The notes: generated from the letters alone by a model not told the origin. 64,000 nucleotides of DNA from Roseiflexus sp034432635 (GCA_034432635.1 DAOUBK010000064.1:3029-67028), one strand, 5' to 3'; numbered from the stretch's first letter, positions 32,878-43,300 are shown. Made by a program: numbers and translations.

Positions 32878-32906
32878 ATTATATGCGATTGCACACCATT
32901 TGTAAA
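32878..32906 (-). promoter_or_regulatory. Promoter of greA
   Basis: On the minus strand TTTACA (32906-32901) and TATAAT (32883-32878) are 17 bases apart. Confidence 0.75.
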
Positions 32907-33005
32907 GCATGTTCGATCCTTGTCATCATCGGCAGAACGTGCGGGAACGCTGCGCGGAGTGATGACCCCGGCATGCTATAATGCAGCCTGAAACCCGGAC
33001 ACTAT

Positions 33006-34748
33006 ATGATGTCGCGCCTGACGAACCACGAAGTCGCTGAAATCTTCAGCGCTATTGCCGATCTGATGGAGATCCTGGACGAGGATCGGTTCCGCGTTCA
33101 GGCGTATCGTCGTGCCAGCGACGCTATTCGTGATCTGCCGGCGCCACTGGCGACATACCGCGACCGCGGTGAACTGGAGGCAATTCCTGGGGTCGGCAAG
33201 GCGATTGCTGCGAAGATTGGCGAACTGCTCGACACGGGTGAGTTGCAGTACTACAACCGCCTCCAGGAGAAGGCGCCGCCCGGTGTCCGCGAGTTGTTGC
33301 GTGTCCCCGGCGTCGGTCCGCGCACCGCCGGTCGTCTCTACCGCGAACTCGGAATTACCAGCCTGGCAGAACTGAAACGTGCGGCTGAGGAGGGACGCCT
33401 GGCGACGCTCAAAGGTTTCGGCGCAAAGATGATCAAAGGCATTCTCCAGGGTATCAGCGTTGCAGAGCGACAGGAGCAACGGATGCTGCTGGCGCATGCG
33501 CTCGAAACCGCTGAGGAATTGATCTTTGCGCTGCACGTCGCTGCCCCCAAATTACACCAGGCAACATACGCCGGAAGTTTGCGCCGTGGACGCCCGACCA
33601 TCGGTGATCTCGACATCCTGGTTGCTGCTGATGATGCACCTGCTGTCGTGCGCGCCTTTACGACGCTCCCACTCGTGGCGCGGGTCGAGTCGGCGGGTGA
33701 CGAAAAAGCCAGTATTCTGCTCCATAACGGCACAAAGGCAGATCTGATCGCTGTACCCCCAACGCTCTGGGGATCAGCGTTGCAGCACTTTACCGGCAGC
33801 AAGGCGCACAATATTCGCTTTCGTGAACTGGCGCTGGCGCGCGGTTTGAGTTTCAGCGAGCATGGGTTCCGCCGCGCCGATGGAACCATGTTGACCTGCG
33901 CAACAGAAGACGAGGTGTATGCAGCCATCGATCTTCCCTGGATTCCGCCAGAATTGCGCGAGGACGAGGGGGAATTCGAGGCGGCGCGCGCCGGTGCACT
34001 GCCGCACCTGGTCGAACTGAGCGATATTCGCGCCGATCTCCATATGCACAGCACCTGGAGCGATGGACGCGCCGACATTCGTACCATGGCGGAAGCGGCG
34101 CGCGCTCGTGGCTATTCCTGCATTGCGATGACCGATCACAGCGCGTATATCGGTCTGACCCACGGATTGGATGCGGATCGGTTGCGTGCGCAGCGCCAGG
34201 AGATCGTGGCGCTGAACGCAGCGTATGCTGCGCAGGGCGTTCCGTTTCGCATCTTGTGCGGCGTCGAGGTCGATATTACGCCCGAAGGACATCTGGCGCT
34301 TCCCGATGATGTGCTGGCAGAACTCGATATTGTGGTCGCATCGGCACATGTCCAGTTGCGTCAGTCGCCCGAAGCCGCCACCGAACGCTTACTACGTGCG
34401 GTGCGCAATCCGCACGTCGATATCATCGGTCATCCGGTGGGGCGAATGCTCGGATCGCGCGAGGGAGCGCCGGTCGATATCGATGCCCTGGCGCGCGCGG
34501 CAGCGGAACACGGGGTGCTGCTCGAAGTGAACAGCGGACCAACCCGTCTCGACCTGGAGGGTCCGGCAGTCCGGCGCGCGCTGGAACTGGGCGCGACCAT
34601 TGTGATCGACAGCGACGCGCACCATCCCGACAATCTGGACTGGATCCGGTTTGGAGTGATCACCGCGCGGCGGGGTTGGGCGAGTGCCGCGCAGGTGGCG
34701 AATACCTGGAGTCTCGCAACGCTCCAGGAGTGGTTGCGCCGACGTTGA
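33006..34748 (+). CDS. polX: Family X DNA polymerase with C-terminal PHP domain
   Basis: The 580-residue protein combines a helix-hairpin-helix and polymerase beta-like part with a PHP phosphoesterase. The N-terminal IPGVGKAIAAKIGELL and VPGVGPRTAGRLYREL are HhH motifs; GSLRRGRPTIGDLDILV holds the nucleotidyltransferase metal aspartates; the PHP domain begins DLHMHSTWSDG and continues with MTDHSAYIGLTHG and VNSGPTRLDL. It is the bacterial PolX type used in base-excision repair, with 3'-5' exonuclease from PHP. ATG 33006 or 33009 can start it. Confidence 0.93.
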   Translation: MMSRLTNHEVAEIFSAIADLMEILDEDRFRVQAYRRASDAIRDLPAPLATYRDRGELEAIPGVGKAIAAKIGELLDTGELQYYNRLQEKAPPGVRELLRVPGVGPRTAGRLYRELGITSLAELKRAAEEGRLATLKGFGAKMIKGILQGISVAERQEQRMLLAHALETAEELIFALHVAAPKLHQATYAGSLRRGRPTIGDLDILVAADDAPAVVRAFTTLPLVARVESAGDEKASILLHNGTKADLIAVPPTLWGSALQHFTGSKAHNIRFRELALARGLSFSEHGFRRADGTMLTCATEDEVYAAIDLPWIPPELREDEGEFEAARAGALPHLVELSDIRADLHMHSTWSDGRADIRTMAEAARARGYSCIAMTDHSAYIGLTHGLDADRLRAQRQEIVALNAAYAAQGVPFRILCGVEVDITPEGHLALPDDVLAELDIVVASAHVQLRQSPEAATERLLRAVRNPHVDIIGHPVGRMLGSREGAPVDIDALARAAAEHGVLLEVNSGPTRLDLEGPAVRRALELGATIVIDSDAHHPDNLDWIRFGVITARRGWASAAQVANTWSLATLQEWLRRR

Positions 34749-34778
34749 GCGTTGTTCTGTTTACCGGGAGGAGGAAGC

Positions 34779-35195
34779 ATGCCATCCGTCTTTTCGCGCA
34801 TTGTAAGTGGTGAATTGCCGTCAGCCAAAGTGTACGAGGATGACGAGACGCTGGCGTTCATGGATGTCAATCCTGCCAGCCGGGGGCATACGCTGGTGAT
34901 TTGCAAGGAAGAGCACCCCGATATTTTTACCACCCCCCCTCATCTGGTTGCAGCCGTTGCGCGGACGGCACAGAAAGTGGCGCTAGCGCTCCGCGAGGCA
35001 CTCGATATCGACGGATTGAATATCGTTCAGAATAACGGCGCGGCGGCAGGGCAGGTGGTATTCCATTACCACGTGCACCTGATCCCACGCTGGAAGGGCG
35101 ACCACGTGCTGCGACCCTGGACGCCGCATCCGGCCGACCCGTCTGAATTGCACGGGATAGCAGAACAGATCCGGGCGGCGATAAAGGAAAGTTGA
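34779..35195 (+). CDS. HIT-family nucleotide-binding protein
   Basis: The 138-residue protein is a HIT hydrolase of the HinT branch: SVFSRIVSGELPSAKVYEDD at the start, NNGAAAGQVVFHYHVHLIPR with the catalytic histidine triad HxHxH at the end. Such enzymes cleave nucleoside phosphoramidates or dinucleoside polyphosphates. The ATG at 34779 follows a strong GGGAGGAGG. It begins 30 bases after polX and is probably co-transcribed with it. Confidence 0.92.
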   Translation: MPSVFSRIVSGELPSAKVYEDDETLAFMDVNPASRGHTLVICKEEHPDIFTTPPHLVAAVARTAQKVALALREALDIDGLNIVQNNGAAAGQVVFHYHVHLIPRWKGDHVLRPWTPHPADPSELHGIAEQIRAAIKES

Positions 35196-35308
35196 AGGTT
35201 CAGCGCTATCCTGAAGGTGCGGTCAGTTCGATGGCGGCGCGCGGATGAAAGGGCACTGACTGAAGCTGCCTGCACACAGACGACCGGGGTTGCGCAAACG
35301 AGGCTCCC

Positions 35309-36154
35309 ATGCCTGAGATAGATATCCAGCAGTTGCAACACCAGATTGAAACGATCGTTCACACGCAACCTGTGGTGCGCCTTGTCTACCTCTTCGGCTC
35401 GCAGGTGAGCAGAATGACCGGTCCGCTCAGCGACGTCGATCTGGCAGTGTTGCTGGCGCACGAAGCATCGGCACTACACGTCTTCGTGCAGCTTGAACAC
35501 CTCTTTTCGCTGGCGCTGGAAGGGCAGACCGTAGACCTTGTCATCCTCAACCAGGCGCCGATTGAGTTGGCATTTGCGGTCATTGCTCAGGGCAGGATCA
35601 TCTACCAGCGTTCAACTGCCGAACGAGTCGAGTATGAAGCGGAGGTCATGAGTCGCTACGGAGATTTTCTGCCTTTCCTGCGTGCGCAACAGCGGGATAT
35701 TGTGAAAGGAACGGGCAATGAGCGTCGAGTTCAGCGGTATAGAGAGGCGCTGGACGAACTCAGCGAACGCCTGGCACGTCTGACGCCGCTACGCGACCGA
35801 CCGAAGACTGAGTTCATGAGCGATCCGTACCTACGCGACATTGTGGAGCGTAATCTGGGGGTGGCGGCGCAGTGCTGCATCGCCATCTGCCACCGGATTA
35901 TCACCCTGGAAGGCGCTCAGAAACTGCGGAGCTACTATGAAGCGATTCCGCGTATGGGAGAACTGGGTGGGTTGCCGCCGGACTTTGCCGAACGCCTTGC
36001 CCCCATTGCCGGTCTGCGAAATATTCTGATCCACGAATATCTGACTGTGGATTGGAACGAGGTGTACACCAACCTGGCGAAACTGGATGACCTGTCGCGT
36101 TTTGCAGAGCTGATCCGCAGGTGGCTTGACGATCGCTGCTCAATCAGCCCATGA
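35309..36154 (+). CDS. Fused MntA-HepT protein (nucleotidyltransferase antitoxin and HEPN toxin in one chain)
   Basis: Residues 1-139 form an MNT domain with an exact GS-x10-DxD motif (G30 S31, D42, D44). Residues from about 140 on form a HEPN domain with the HepT motif R-x4-H-x-Y (R237, H242, Y244, in RNILIHEY). In known type VII pairs the antitoxin MntA is a separate protein that adds AMP to the tyrosine near the HEPN active site of HepT; here both are one 281-residue chain with no stop between. All motif residues are intact. The ATG follows GAGG at five bases. The join lies near GTGNERRVQRYREAL. Confidence 0.85.
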   Translation: MPEIDIQQLQHQIETIVHTQPVVRLVYLFGSQVSRMTGPLSDVDLAVLLAHEASALHVFVQLEHLFSLALEGQTVDLVILNQAPIELAFAVIAQGRIIYQRSTAERVEYEAEVMSRYGDFLPFLRAQQRDIVKGTGNERRVQRYREALDELSERLARLTPLRDRPKTEFMSDPYLRDIVERNLGVAAQCCIAICHRIITLEGAQKLRSYYEAIPRMGELGGLPPDFAERLAPIAGLRNILIHEYLTVDWNEVYTNLAKLDDLSRFAELIRRWLDDRCSISP

Positions 36155-36277
36155 TCGTATCTACCTACCCAGAGCACACACGTTGCGGAGAACGGAAAGC
36201 CCTGACCCAGTCCACGGAAGACCTCCGAGCTATTGCCGGGGCAGAGATAGTCGAAACAAGAGGTGTAGAGGTTGCTC

Positions 36278-36475
36278 ATGAACAACGACACCGGTCATAC
36301 CCAATCAAACACGACCGAGGAACTGACCGACAATGGCATGAGTGCGCGGCGCAAAGCCCTTTCGGCAATTTTGCTGCTCGTGCTGTTGCTGTTGATCCTG
36401 CTGCTGTTCGCCGCCGCTATTGAGCGGACCGATATTATCAATTTCACATCTGCGCACCTGATGCCGCTTACGTGA
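36278..36475 (+). CDS. Small single-span membrane protein
   Basis: The 65-residue protein has a polar N-terminus rich in Asn/Thr, then a very hydrophobic run of Leu/Ile (residues about 28-50, ALSAILLLVLLLLILLLF) and a short outer tail. No family is recognised. The ATG at 36278 follows AGAGGTTGCTC. Its stop is immediately followed by the GTG of the next gene, so the two are coupled. Confidence 0.6.
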   Translation: MNNDTGHTQSNTTEELTDNGMSARRKALSAILLLVLLLLILLLFAAAIERTDIINFTSAHLMPLT

Positions 36476-36931
36476 GTGGAAGACGACGTTCACACACTTG
36501 CCGCCGAGCAGGGGCTTGATCTCGAAACCCTGCGCGCCGCACTGACCGCCCTGCGCCTGCACGCGGGAGGTGATGCGTTTTATGTTTTCTGGACGCCTCG
36601 TGGGAGCGCCTCTTCGACGCAGACGAACAAACGCGCTCGTATATTACTGGCTTTCCCATCTCCCGACGCCGCACTGGGTTTTGCGCAACGCAATCGGTTG
36701 ACCCAACCACCAGCCGTGCCACGTCTGCGTCGCCTCTCACTGGTCCAACTGTTGCGGGCTGTGTTGCGTGAACCGGCAATCACCGCACTACACCTGGTGT
36801 TCGACGCCGATGATCTGCAGACGTATCCACCGGGTCATCTTCCCCCCGGTCTGCATTTGACCCGTGATGATCTGCTGCGCCTGGTCGGGGGGCAATCACC
36901 CCGTGACTCGATGCTACCCGGCGTGGGATAA
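36476..36931 (+). CDS. Hypothetical protein
   Basis: The 151-residue protein starts at GTG directly after the stop of the small membrane protein. It has a mixed alpha/beta look (ALRLHAGGDAFYVFWTPR, ALHLVFDADDLQTYPPGH) with no motif that I know. Codon use and lack of stops in a long frame support coding. It may be a partner of the membrane protein upstream. Confidence 0.55.
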   Translation: MEDDVHTLAAEQGLDLETLRAALTALRLHAGGDAFYVFWTPRGSASSTQTNKRARILLAFPSPDAALGFAQRNRLTQPPAVPRLRRLSLVQLLRAVLREPAITALHLVFDADDLQTYPPGHLPPGLHLTRDDLLRLVGGQSPRDSMLPGVG

Positions 36932-37223
36932 TCACGCTCATATGCGCACAGAGATGCGGCGTTTGCAGATGCCGGGACGTGGACATATCGATGAGGAGCG
37001 ATCCAACCGCTTGCGCTTCGGTCACCGTGACACGTCACGACCTCCGAAGCCGCGTCATATCAGATCTGGTGGAATGGACGTCATGGCACGCGATCGCATC
37101 ATCACCCTGGCACTGCATCCGGGCGACGCAGCGCTGTGCGCAGGATCTGGTATGCCCCCTGAGCGCGCGCGCCTCCGGCGCGCTCACAACGTGGAATAAC
37201 ATGGCTGCCACCCGCAGACCAGG

Positions 37224-37316
37224 CGACTCCCGCCCCCAGCGCGGGCAGGCCGGGGTGGGGGACTTCCCGCCCCAGCGCGGGCGGGCCGGGGTGGGGTCTT
37301 CCCGCCCCCAGCAGGT
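37224..37316. repeat. GC-rich tandem repeat, about 2.5 units of 37 bases
   Basis: Units share CTTCCCGCCCCAGCGCGGG and GGCCGGGGTGGGG. Each unit contains a short inverted repeat. Confidence 0.6.
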
Positions 37317-37510
37317 TCAGGGGCGGACAGAATATGTGAGATAACACAACTTTTGCCGCATTGGAACGCCCTGGCGCGTGGTTCTGGTCTCCCCTCTCCC
37401 GCACGCGGGAGAGGGGCCGGGGGTGAGGGCGTTCAGGGCATTCTCAAGCCCTATCGTCTGCATACGCTCGCATGTACTGTTCGCCCTTACACCCTGAAGC
37501 AGGAGAGAAG
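37316..37510 (+). repeat. Interspersed repeat family B, complete copy
   Basis: It begins TTCAGGGGCGGACAGAATAT, passes through a hairpin CCCCTCTCCC / GGGAGAGGGG (37393-37418) and ends near CTGAAGCAGGAGAG. Both halves match the separated blocks at 1270-1385 and 1795-1890. Confidence 0.6.
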
Positions 37511-37972
37511 CGGGTACAAGAATATCCGTACTTCGCACTGCTGCGGTGAGGTAACGTGATGCGTTCCGGGTTTCGCAGGATGTTCCGTTGCAGTGCCAGG
37601 CGGAGGATCAGCGACACGTCCCCTCCCAACCTCCCCCCACTGGGGGAGGATTCGCATGCATTCTCCTACCCCAGTCGGGGCGGGCTGGGGTGAAGGACTT
37701 CCCGCATTGCGACGACCCGCCAGCGGCGCGCCGGGGGTGCGCCTGAGAGCACGCAGCACGCGGATGCCATCTGCATGATGCCCATCTTTGAGCGAGAGTT
37801 GATATAACGTATGTGATTCGGTTGCTGCACGCCCAAGCCAGAGGGGGTTCGTATGCACGCCTGTGAGTCGCCATCCTGCGCAGTCCATAACCATCTGGCA
37901 GATGCTGTTTCTCGCAACTTCAGCGAGCCGGTGAAATTTCACCGATAGCCCACACCCGGGTAACATACGAAC

Positions 37973-38359
37973 TCAGACGCGCCTGGAACGAAACTCTGGC
38001 GGAAACTCGCGCAGGTTGCGTTGCGGATCGAGACAGGCCAGTTCCACATCGGCTTCCACGCATATCTGTCCCTCGCGCTCGATGCGCTGTTTGAACAGCC
38101 CACGGTACGGCGATTGCAGGCTGAATGTGGAAACAACTTCGAGTGTGTCGCCGAGTTGCGCCGCACGTTTGAAACGAATGTTCATCGCGTAAACGACGAT
38201 GTAGTATCCCGACCGGTTCCACTCCCAGATCGGCTTGCCAAATTGCTCGACATACTCGCTGCGCGCGCGCTCCATGTACTTCAAGTAGTTGGCATGATAA
38301 ACGACGCCCAGGGCGTCGGTATCTTCGTAGTAAACTTTGCAGATCAGACGGTGCTCCAC
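37973..38359 (-). CDS. YbgC-like hotdog-fold acyl-CoA thioesterase
   Basis: The 128-residue protein is a 4-hydroxybenzoyl-CoA-thioesterase-type hotdog protein. It carries VYYEDTDALGVVYHANYLKY with the catalytic aspartate and the YMERARSEY helix start. Such enzymes hydrolyse short or aromatic acyl-CoA. The start is taken as GTG 38359 because AGGAG lies five bases before it; the longer TTG reading at 38380 has no such site. It is a single gene with repeat-rich DNA downstream. Confidence 0.85.
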   Translation of the reverse strand: MEHRLICKVYYEDTDALGVVYHANYLKYMERARSEYVEQFGKPIWEWNRSGYYIVVYAMNIRFKRAAQLGDTLEVVSTFSLQSPYRGLFKQRIEREGQICVEADVELACLDPQRNLREFPPEFRSRRV

Positions 38360-38717
38360 ACGCACTCCTGTTCGCTTCAATCACTCTGACGCTCCCACGC
38401 CGCGAGCCTGGCGTTGTGTCGTCAAGAGGTGTAGTGTGTGTCTATCTGCCGCGAGACAGTTCACCGCTTCACGGGTGTTCATCTTCGGGCGCGAGACCGC
38501 ATGCGCTTCTGTGGCTTCAGCCCATCGACAGGGGCGAACACCCGGACGCTCCTGCCGGAAGCCAATACCACTTGCTCACGTGAACGTTCAGCCAGGGTGC
38601 AGCATATCATCGACGCGCTGCGGAAAACATTCCGTCAGGCACGCAAACCATTGTCCTGGGCATCACAGAATTCGGTTGCGCAACCGGAGAATCTCACACG
38701 GTGATGCCTAGAAGCCG
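38360..38717. other. Intergenic, no gene seen
   Basis: The stretch separates two minus-strand genes. I see no coding frame, RNA gene or strong promoter. It probably contains the promoter for the thioesterase gene. Confidence 0.4.
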
Positions 38718-39848
38718 TCACCGGTCTTCCGGCGTATACCCGGTCATCTCGATATACCCGCTGCCCGTGGCGCTGCCGCTGATGGCAACTGCACCTTCCC
38801 AGTAGACGACGGTGACCGGCAGTTCCTGATCTGCCAGCAGCGGTGTCAGCGTCAGGTCAATCGCTTCGTCAGGCACGCGCAGCCGCCAGCGCGCCGGGTA
38901 GGTTGCACCGCTGCGCGGGCTTGTCCAGTAATCGAGGGGTTCTGCCAGCACCTCATCGCGACTCAAACGCCGCGCATTTCCGGCAACATCAACCAGCACT
39001 CCTTTACTGAACGGATCGATGCCACCATCACGCAGACGCAAGCGGTAGAACATCAGGTCGCGTCCGTCATCCAGGTGCAATGCGAACCAGTCCCAGCCAA
39101 CCTGATCCTCGCCGAGCGCACTGGTGCTCCACTCGCGATCCATCCACCCCAGCCCGCTGACCTGATACAGTATTTCGCCGATGCGCACGGTTCCGCTGAT
39201 CGGCATGCGGGTGAAGGAATAGTAGTACGATGCGTTGCCAGCCTCGGCGCTCTTCTGGCTCAAACCGCGGTCGCCCTGTAACACCGGTGGTTTGCCGGCT
39301 GTTAGGGTCAGGTCGAGCGCTACATTATCTTCGGCAGCACGCAGGCGCATCGGGGTTCCATCGGCGCCGAGACCTTCGGCGCTCCAGTCTTCGAGCCAGA
39401 CGCGGAACGGTTCGCTCTGCGCCCCCGCAAGCCCGGCTGCACCGCGGCTGAACCGTTCAAAGGCGTAGAATCTGCCGCCGCTTATGTCGCTGAGGGCGAA
39501 ATGTGCCATGTAGATGCTGCTGGCAGCCCATGCCGACGATCGCTCCGGTTCACCGGGCATCAGTCCGGTACGAAAAATGGTGAATTGAAAACCGAAGCGT
39601 CGCCCCTCGACCGACTGCAGGTTGCCAGTGTAGTACCACCATTCGATGGCGTACTCCGGGTGTGGTCCGTGGTCACGGGGGAAGGTGAAGGGGCGCGGCG
39701 CCGTCGCGCGGGCGAAGCCATCAGCGTTGCCGCCTGCCATAGCCTCGGCAACGGCAAGCCGGGCGCGGGGCTCGACGACCGTCGCCGGCGCGCCGCATGC
39801 AACGAGGATTGTCAGCGCCATCACGAGCGCAACGATCTGAGTCATCAT
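38718..39848 (-). CDS. AttH/CrtC-like lipocalin-fold lipoprotein
   Basis: The 376-residue protein has a lipoprotein signal with lipobox LVAC (Cys18). The mature part carries the AttH-family marks HPEYAIEWWYYTGNL, FGFQFTIFR, MAHFALSD and GWMDREWSTS, which also unite it with carotenoid 1,2-hydratase (CrtC). Family members accompany a lipoprotein-exporting ABC transporter in many bacteria; none is adjacent here. In a phototrophic host the CrtC relation deserves note, but AttH is the better fit given the signal peptide. ATG 39848 follows GGAGAGCTTG. Confidence 0.8.
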   Translation of the reverse strand: MMTQIVALVMALTILVACGAPATVVEPRARLAVAEAMAGGNADGFARATAPRPFTFPRDHGPHPEYAIEWWYYTGNLQSVEGRRFGFQFTIFRTGLMPGEPERSSAWAASSIYMAHFALSDISGGRFYAFERFSRGAAGLAGAQSEPFRVWLEDWSAEGLGADGTPMRLRAAEDNVALDLTLTAGKPPVLQGDRGLSQKSAEAGNASYYYSFTRMPISGTVRIGEILYQVSGLGWMDREWSTSALGEDQVGWDWFALHLDDGRDLMFYRLRLRDGGIDPFSKGVLVDVAGNARRLSRDEVLAEPLDYWTSPRSGATYPARWRLRVPDEAIDLTLTPLLADQELPVTVVYWEGAVAISGSATGSGYIEMTGYTPEDR

Positions 39849-40385
39849 CAAGCTCTCCAGAGTGCCGGAACAGCGATTGGCACACTGCCGCAAGGCTCGC
39901 AATCGGACGGCATAGTTGGGTCTGGTTCAGCAGTAGAACACACCGGAGCAGCGGTTTCCCCCCTCTTCGCAGAGAGAAGAAGCGGCTGCACAGAGCAGTT
40001 AACGTTCAGCCATGTTCAGAGAAAGTCTGTGCAATCCGTCATATTCCGCGTCCCAACGTACCATCCCTGTTTTGCTGCTCTCCACCGATTACGGATATTT
40101 CTGCGTCTTGCGAGCAGTTGCCGTGAAACGCCGCCGACCATCGATTGTCATCAACCCTTCTCACACCGCTGCGCCTTCGTGCATCCTGCTCCTCCCCGGC
40201 AGGCTGACCGGCGTCAACAGACATCACTCTGCGTCTCTGCGACCTGGCGTTCCCAGTGTGACCAGTCTGGATGCAACAGATTGTCCGGCGACAGTGCACT
40301 GATTGCGCATTTGCACCAGGAGCCGCACAAGACAGTTGCCGGAACGTGTGTCGAAATGGCGACACCGCAGGATCAACCGAAAGCG
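39849..40385. other. Intergenic, no gene seen
   Basis: It lies downstream of metH and upstream of the AttH-like gene on the same strand. Frames in it do not look coding. No terminator with a clear U tract was found after metH. Confidence 0.4.
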
Positions 40386-43300
40386 TTACGCCAGCGTTTC
40401 GGCGACATCCTCCTCAGCGCGTTCACGGGCAGAGCCAATCGAGAAGTATTTTGCTTCGGGATGATGGATCACAATTGCTGCGGTGCTCTGCTCAGGCACC
40501 AATTGCCAGGCTTCGGTGAGCGTCACGCCGATCGCATCCGCCGGAAGCACCCGGAACAACTTCTCGTGCTCTTCCAGGTCGGGGCAGGCGGGATACCCCC
40601 AGGAGTAGCGCTTGCCCTGTGTTCCTTTCAGCCCCAGTTGCTGGCGGATGAGACGGTTTGTATACTCGGCGAGCGCCTCCGCCAGCGACACCCCCAACCC
40701 ATGGATGAAGTACGCACGCGAATAATCGCCGGATTGCTGCAACGTCTCGGTCAGGTCATCGACTTTGCGCCCCATCGTAACGATCTGCAACCCAACCACA
40801 TCGTACTCGCCGCTCTCGCGTGAGCGGAAGTAATCGGCGAGGCAGAGACGTTCACGCTCCGGTTGACGCGGAAAGACGAAGCGCGTGAGTTCGCGCGGTT
40901 GGGCGCCGTTGAGCACCGATGACGGGTCGTAGACGATGACCTCGTGCCCGTCGCTCTGACAGGGATAGTAGCCGTAGACGACTTTCGGCTCGAGCCAGCC
41001 ATCGCGTTCGGCTTCGCGGATCAGGTCACGCACTTTTGCATCAAAATCCGCCTTCAGCCGTTCCCATTCTTCGCCTTTGGCATTTTTTGCCCCCCACTGA
41101 AGCCGGTAGAGCGCATTGCGATCCAGGCATTCGACCACATCCGCCAGTTTGATGCGCTTCAACACGCGCGCACCCCAGAACGGCGGCGTCGGAACCGGCA
41201 CATCGGTGCGCACCGCCGAGCGCACCTTCGCTGCATCGCTCAATGTGGCGCGCCCCAGTTCCGCCAGTGCAACCCGACCGCGCTGCTTCTTGCCGAGCGC
41301 CTCAGCCGCTTCCGCTTTCGTGCGCTCAACGAATGCCTCGCGGGTGGATGGATCCGTCAGCGCGTCGACCATTTCCAGACCCTCGAATGCGTCTTTACAG
41401 TAGAAGACACCAGGCTCGTAAGGGGTGTGTTCATCAACGAACAGAATGCGCTGTCCGTACTGCTTGTTGATCGCCGCACCGCCGACCAGCACCGGGAATT
41501 TGAGACCACGCCGATGCAATTCCTGCACACAGAGCGGCATCTGCTTCGAGGTGCTCACCAGGAGCGCCGACAGACCGATCGCATCGGCGTTGACTTCGAC
41601 CGCCTTCTCGATGATCGTGTTGATCGGCACCTGCTTCCCCAGGTCGTACACGGTATAGCCGTTGTTGGCGAGGATCGTATGAACCAGATTTTTGCCGATG
41701 TCGTGGACATCGCCGTACACCGTTGCCAGGACGATCTTGCCTTTGGTGACCCCTTCGAGTTTTTCCAGATACTGCTCCAGGTGCGCAACCGCTTTTTTCA
41801 TCACCTCGGCGCTCTGCAACACGAAGGGAAGGATCAACTGCCCTGCACCGAACAGGTCGCCGACTTCCCTCATCGCAGGGAGCAGAACGGTGTTGAGCAC
41901 ATCGACCGCAGCCCTATTGCGGAAGGGTGAGGCAAGGATTGCTTCCGGCGCAGGATGCGCCGGATCGATGGCGCTATCGTGGATGCCTGCACGCACTTCC
42001 GCCTCACGGATGCGTTCGGCGATGACCGTATCGATATCCTGCTCGATACCCTCTTTCTTGCGGTGCACGATCTTCCAGTGAACGCGCTGCGCTGCTGTCA
42101 TCCCCTCCGTCGGGTCGGCACGTTCGGCTTTTGCCGTCGATCCGTGCTCCTCGAAGAACTGAATGAAGCGTGCCAGCACCTGATCGTCGCGGTCGAAGAT
42201 CAGGTCTTCACAGACCCTGATCTGCTCCGGCGGAATCTCGGCATACGGCATCACGTGCGCCGGATTGATGATCGCCGTATCGAGACCGGCATCGACTGCG
42301 TGTTTCAGAAACACCGAGTTGAGCGCTGCGCGCGCGTGGGGTGCAACACCAAAACTCAGGTTGCTGACGCCAAGGGTGGTGAAACATCCAGGGATGTGCT
42401 GTTTCACCAGACGAATACCTTCGATGGTCTCGATTGCGGCGCGGCGCAACTCAGGCTGGCCGGTCGTGATCGGGAACGTCAACACATCGAAGATCAGCGC
42501 TTCGGGCGGCACGCCATACTCGTCCTGCGCGATCTGTGCAATACGTTGTGCAATCGCCAGTTTGCGCTCGGCGGTATGCGCCATGCCCTCTTCGTCGATG
42601 GTCATGGCGATGGTTGCTGCACCATAGCGCGCCACCAGCGGCATCGTGCGGTCGATCTTATCGCCGCGACCACCTTCGAGCGACACCGAGTTGACAATCG
42701 CGCGACCAGGGTAGATCGCCAGCGCTGCATTGAGCACATCGGCTTCGGTCGTATCGATCGCCAGCGGCAGTTCGATATTCATGGTCAACTTCTTCAACAG
42801 TTTGACCATCATCTCACGCTCGTCGCTTCGTTCGGTCATTGCCACGCACACATCGAGAATATGCGCTCCTGAGTCGACCTGTTCGCGCGCGACTTCGAGC
42901 ACGCCGTCGTAGTCATCGTTCAGCAGCAGGCGCTTGACTTTGCGCGAACCAAGGGTGTTGACCCGTTCACCGATGATTGTCAACGTCCCTTCCTGGCGCA
43001 ACGCAGCCGCGCGCACCCCCGACGAAACGCTGGGGATGTACTCGACATCACGCACTTTTGGCGGCGTCGCCTCGCCAACCACCTCACGCAAACGGCGAAT
43101 ATGCGCCGGGCGAGTGCCGCAGCATCCGCCAACGACCGCCACCCCATACTCGTGAACGTACTCCCCCAGAATGCGGGCGAACGGCTCCGGCTCCATCGGG
43201 TAGACTGTCTCACCGTTCACTTCGATCGGCAGACCGGCGTTGGGGATGCAGGAAATCGGCTTGCGCGAGTGGCGGGTCATATAGCGGATCGCCTCGCGCA

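Larger units (their letters stand above)
32542..33005. other. Divergent greA / polX intergenic region with long greA leader
   Basis: The region holds no credible gene. It contains the greA promoter and a perfect palindrome on the left, and on the right a TATAAT (32977-32982) 24 bases before the polX start, with no good -35 partner. The greA leader of about 330 bases is unusually long for this genome. Confidence 0.6.
36932..37972. other. 1-kb repeat-rich gap without a credible gene
   Basis: No frame here is convincing. The stretch contains GC-rich tandem units of about 37 bases (37224-37316), a full copy of repeat family B (37316-37510) and further palindromic GC-rich blocks around 37620-37700 (CCTCCCCCCACTGGGGGAGG). 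It resembles the gap at 0.8-1.97 kb in composition. Confidence 0.6.
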
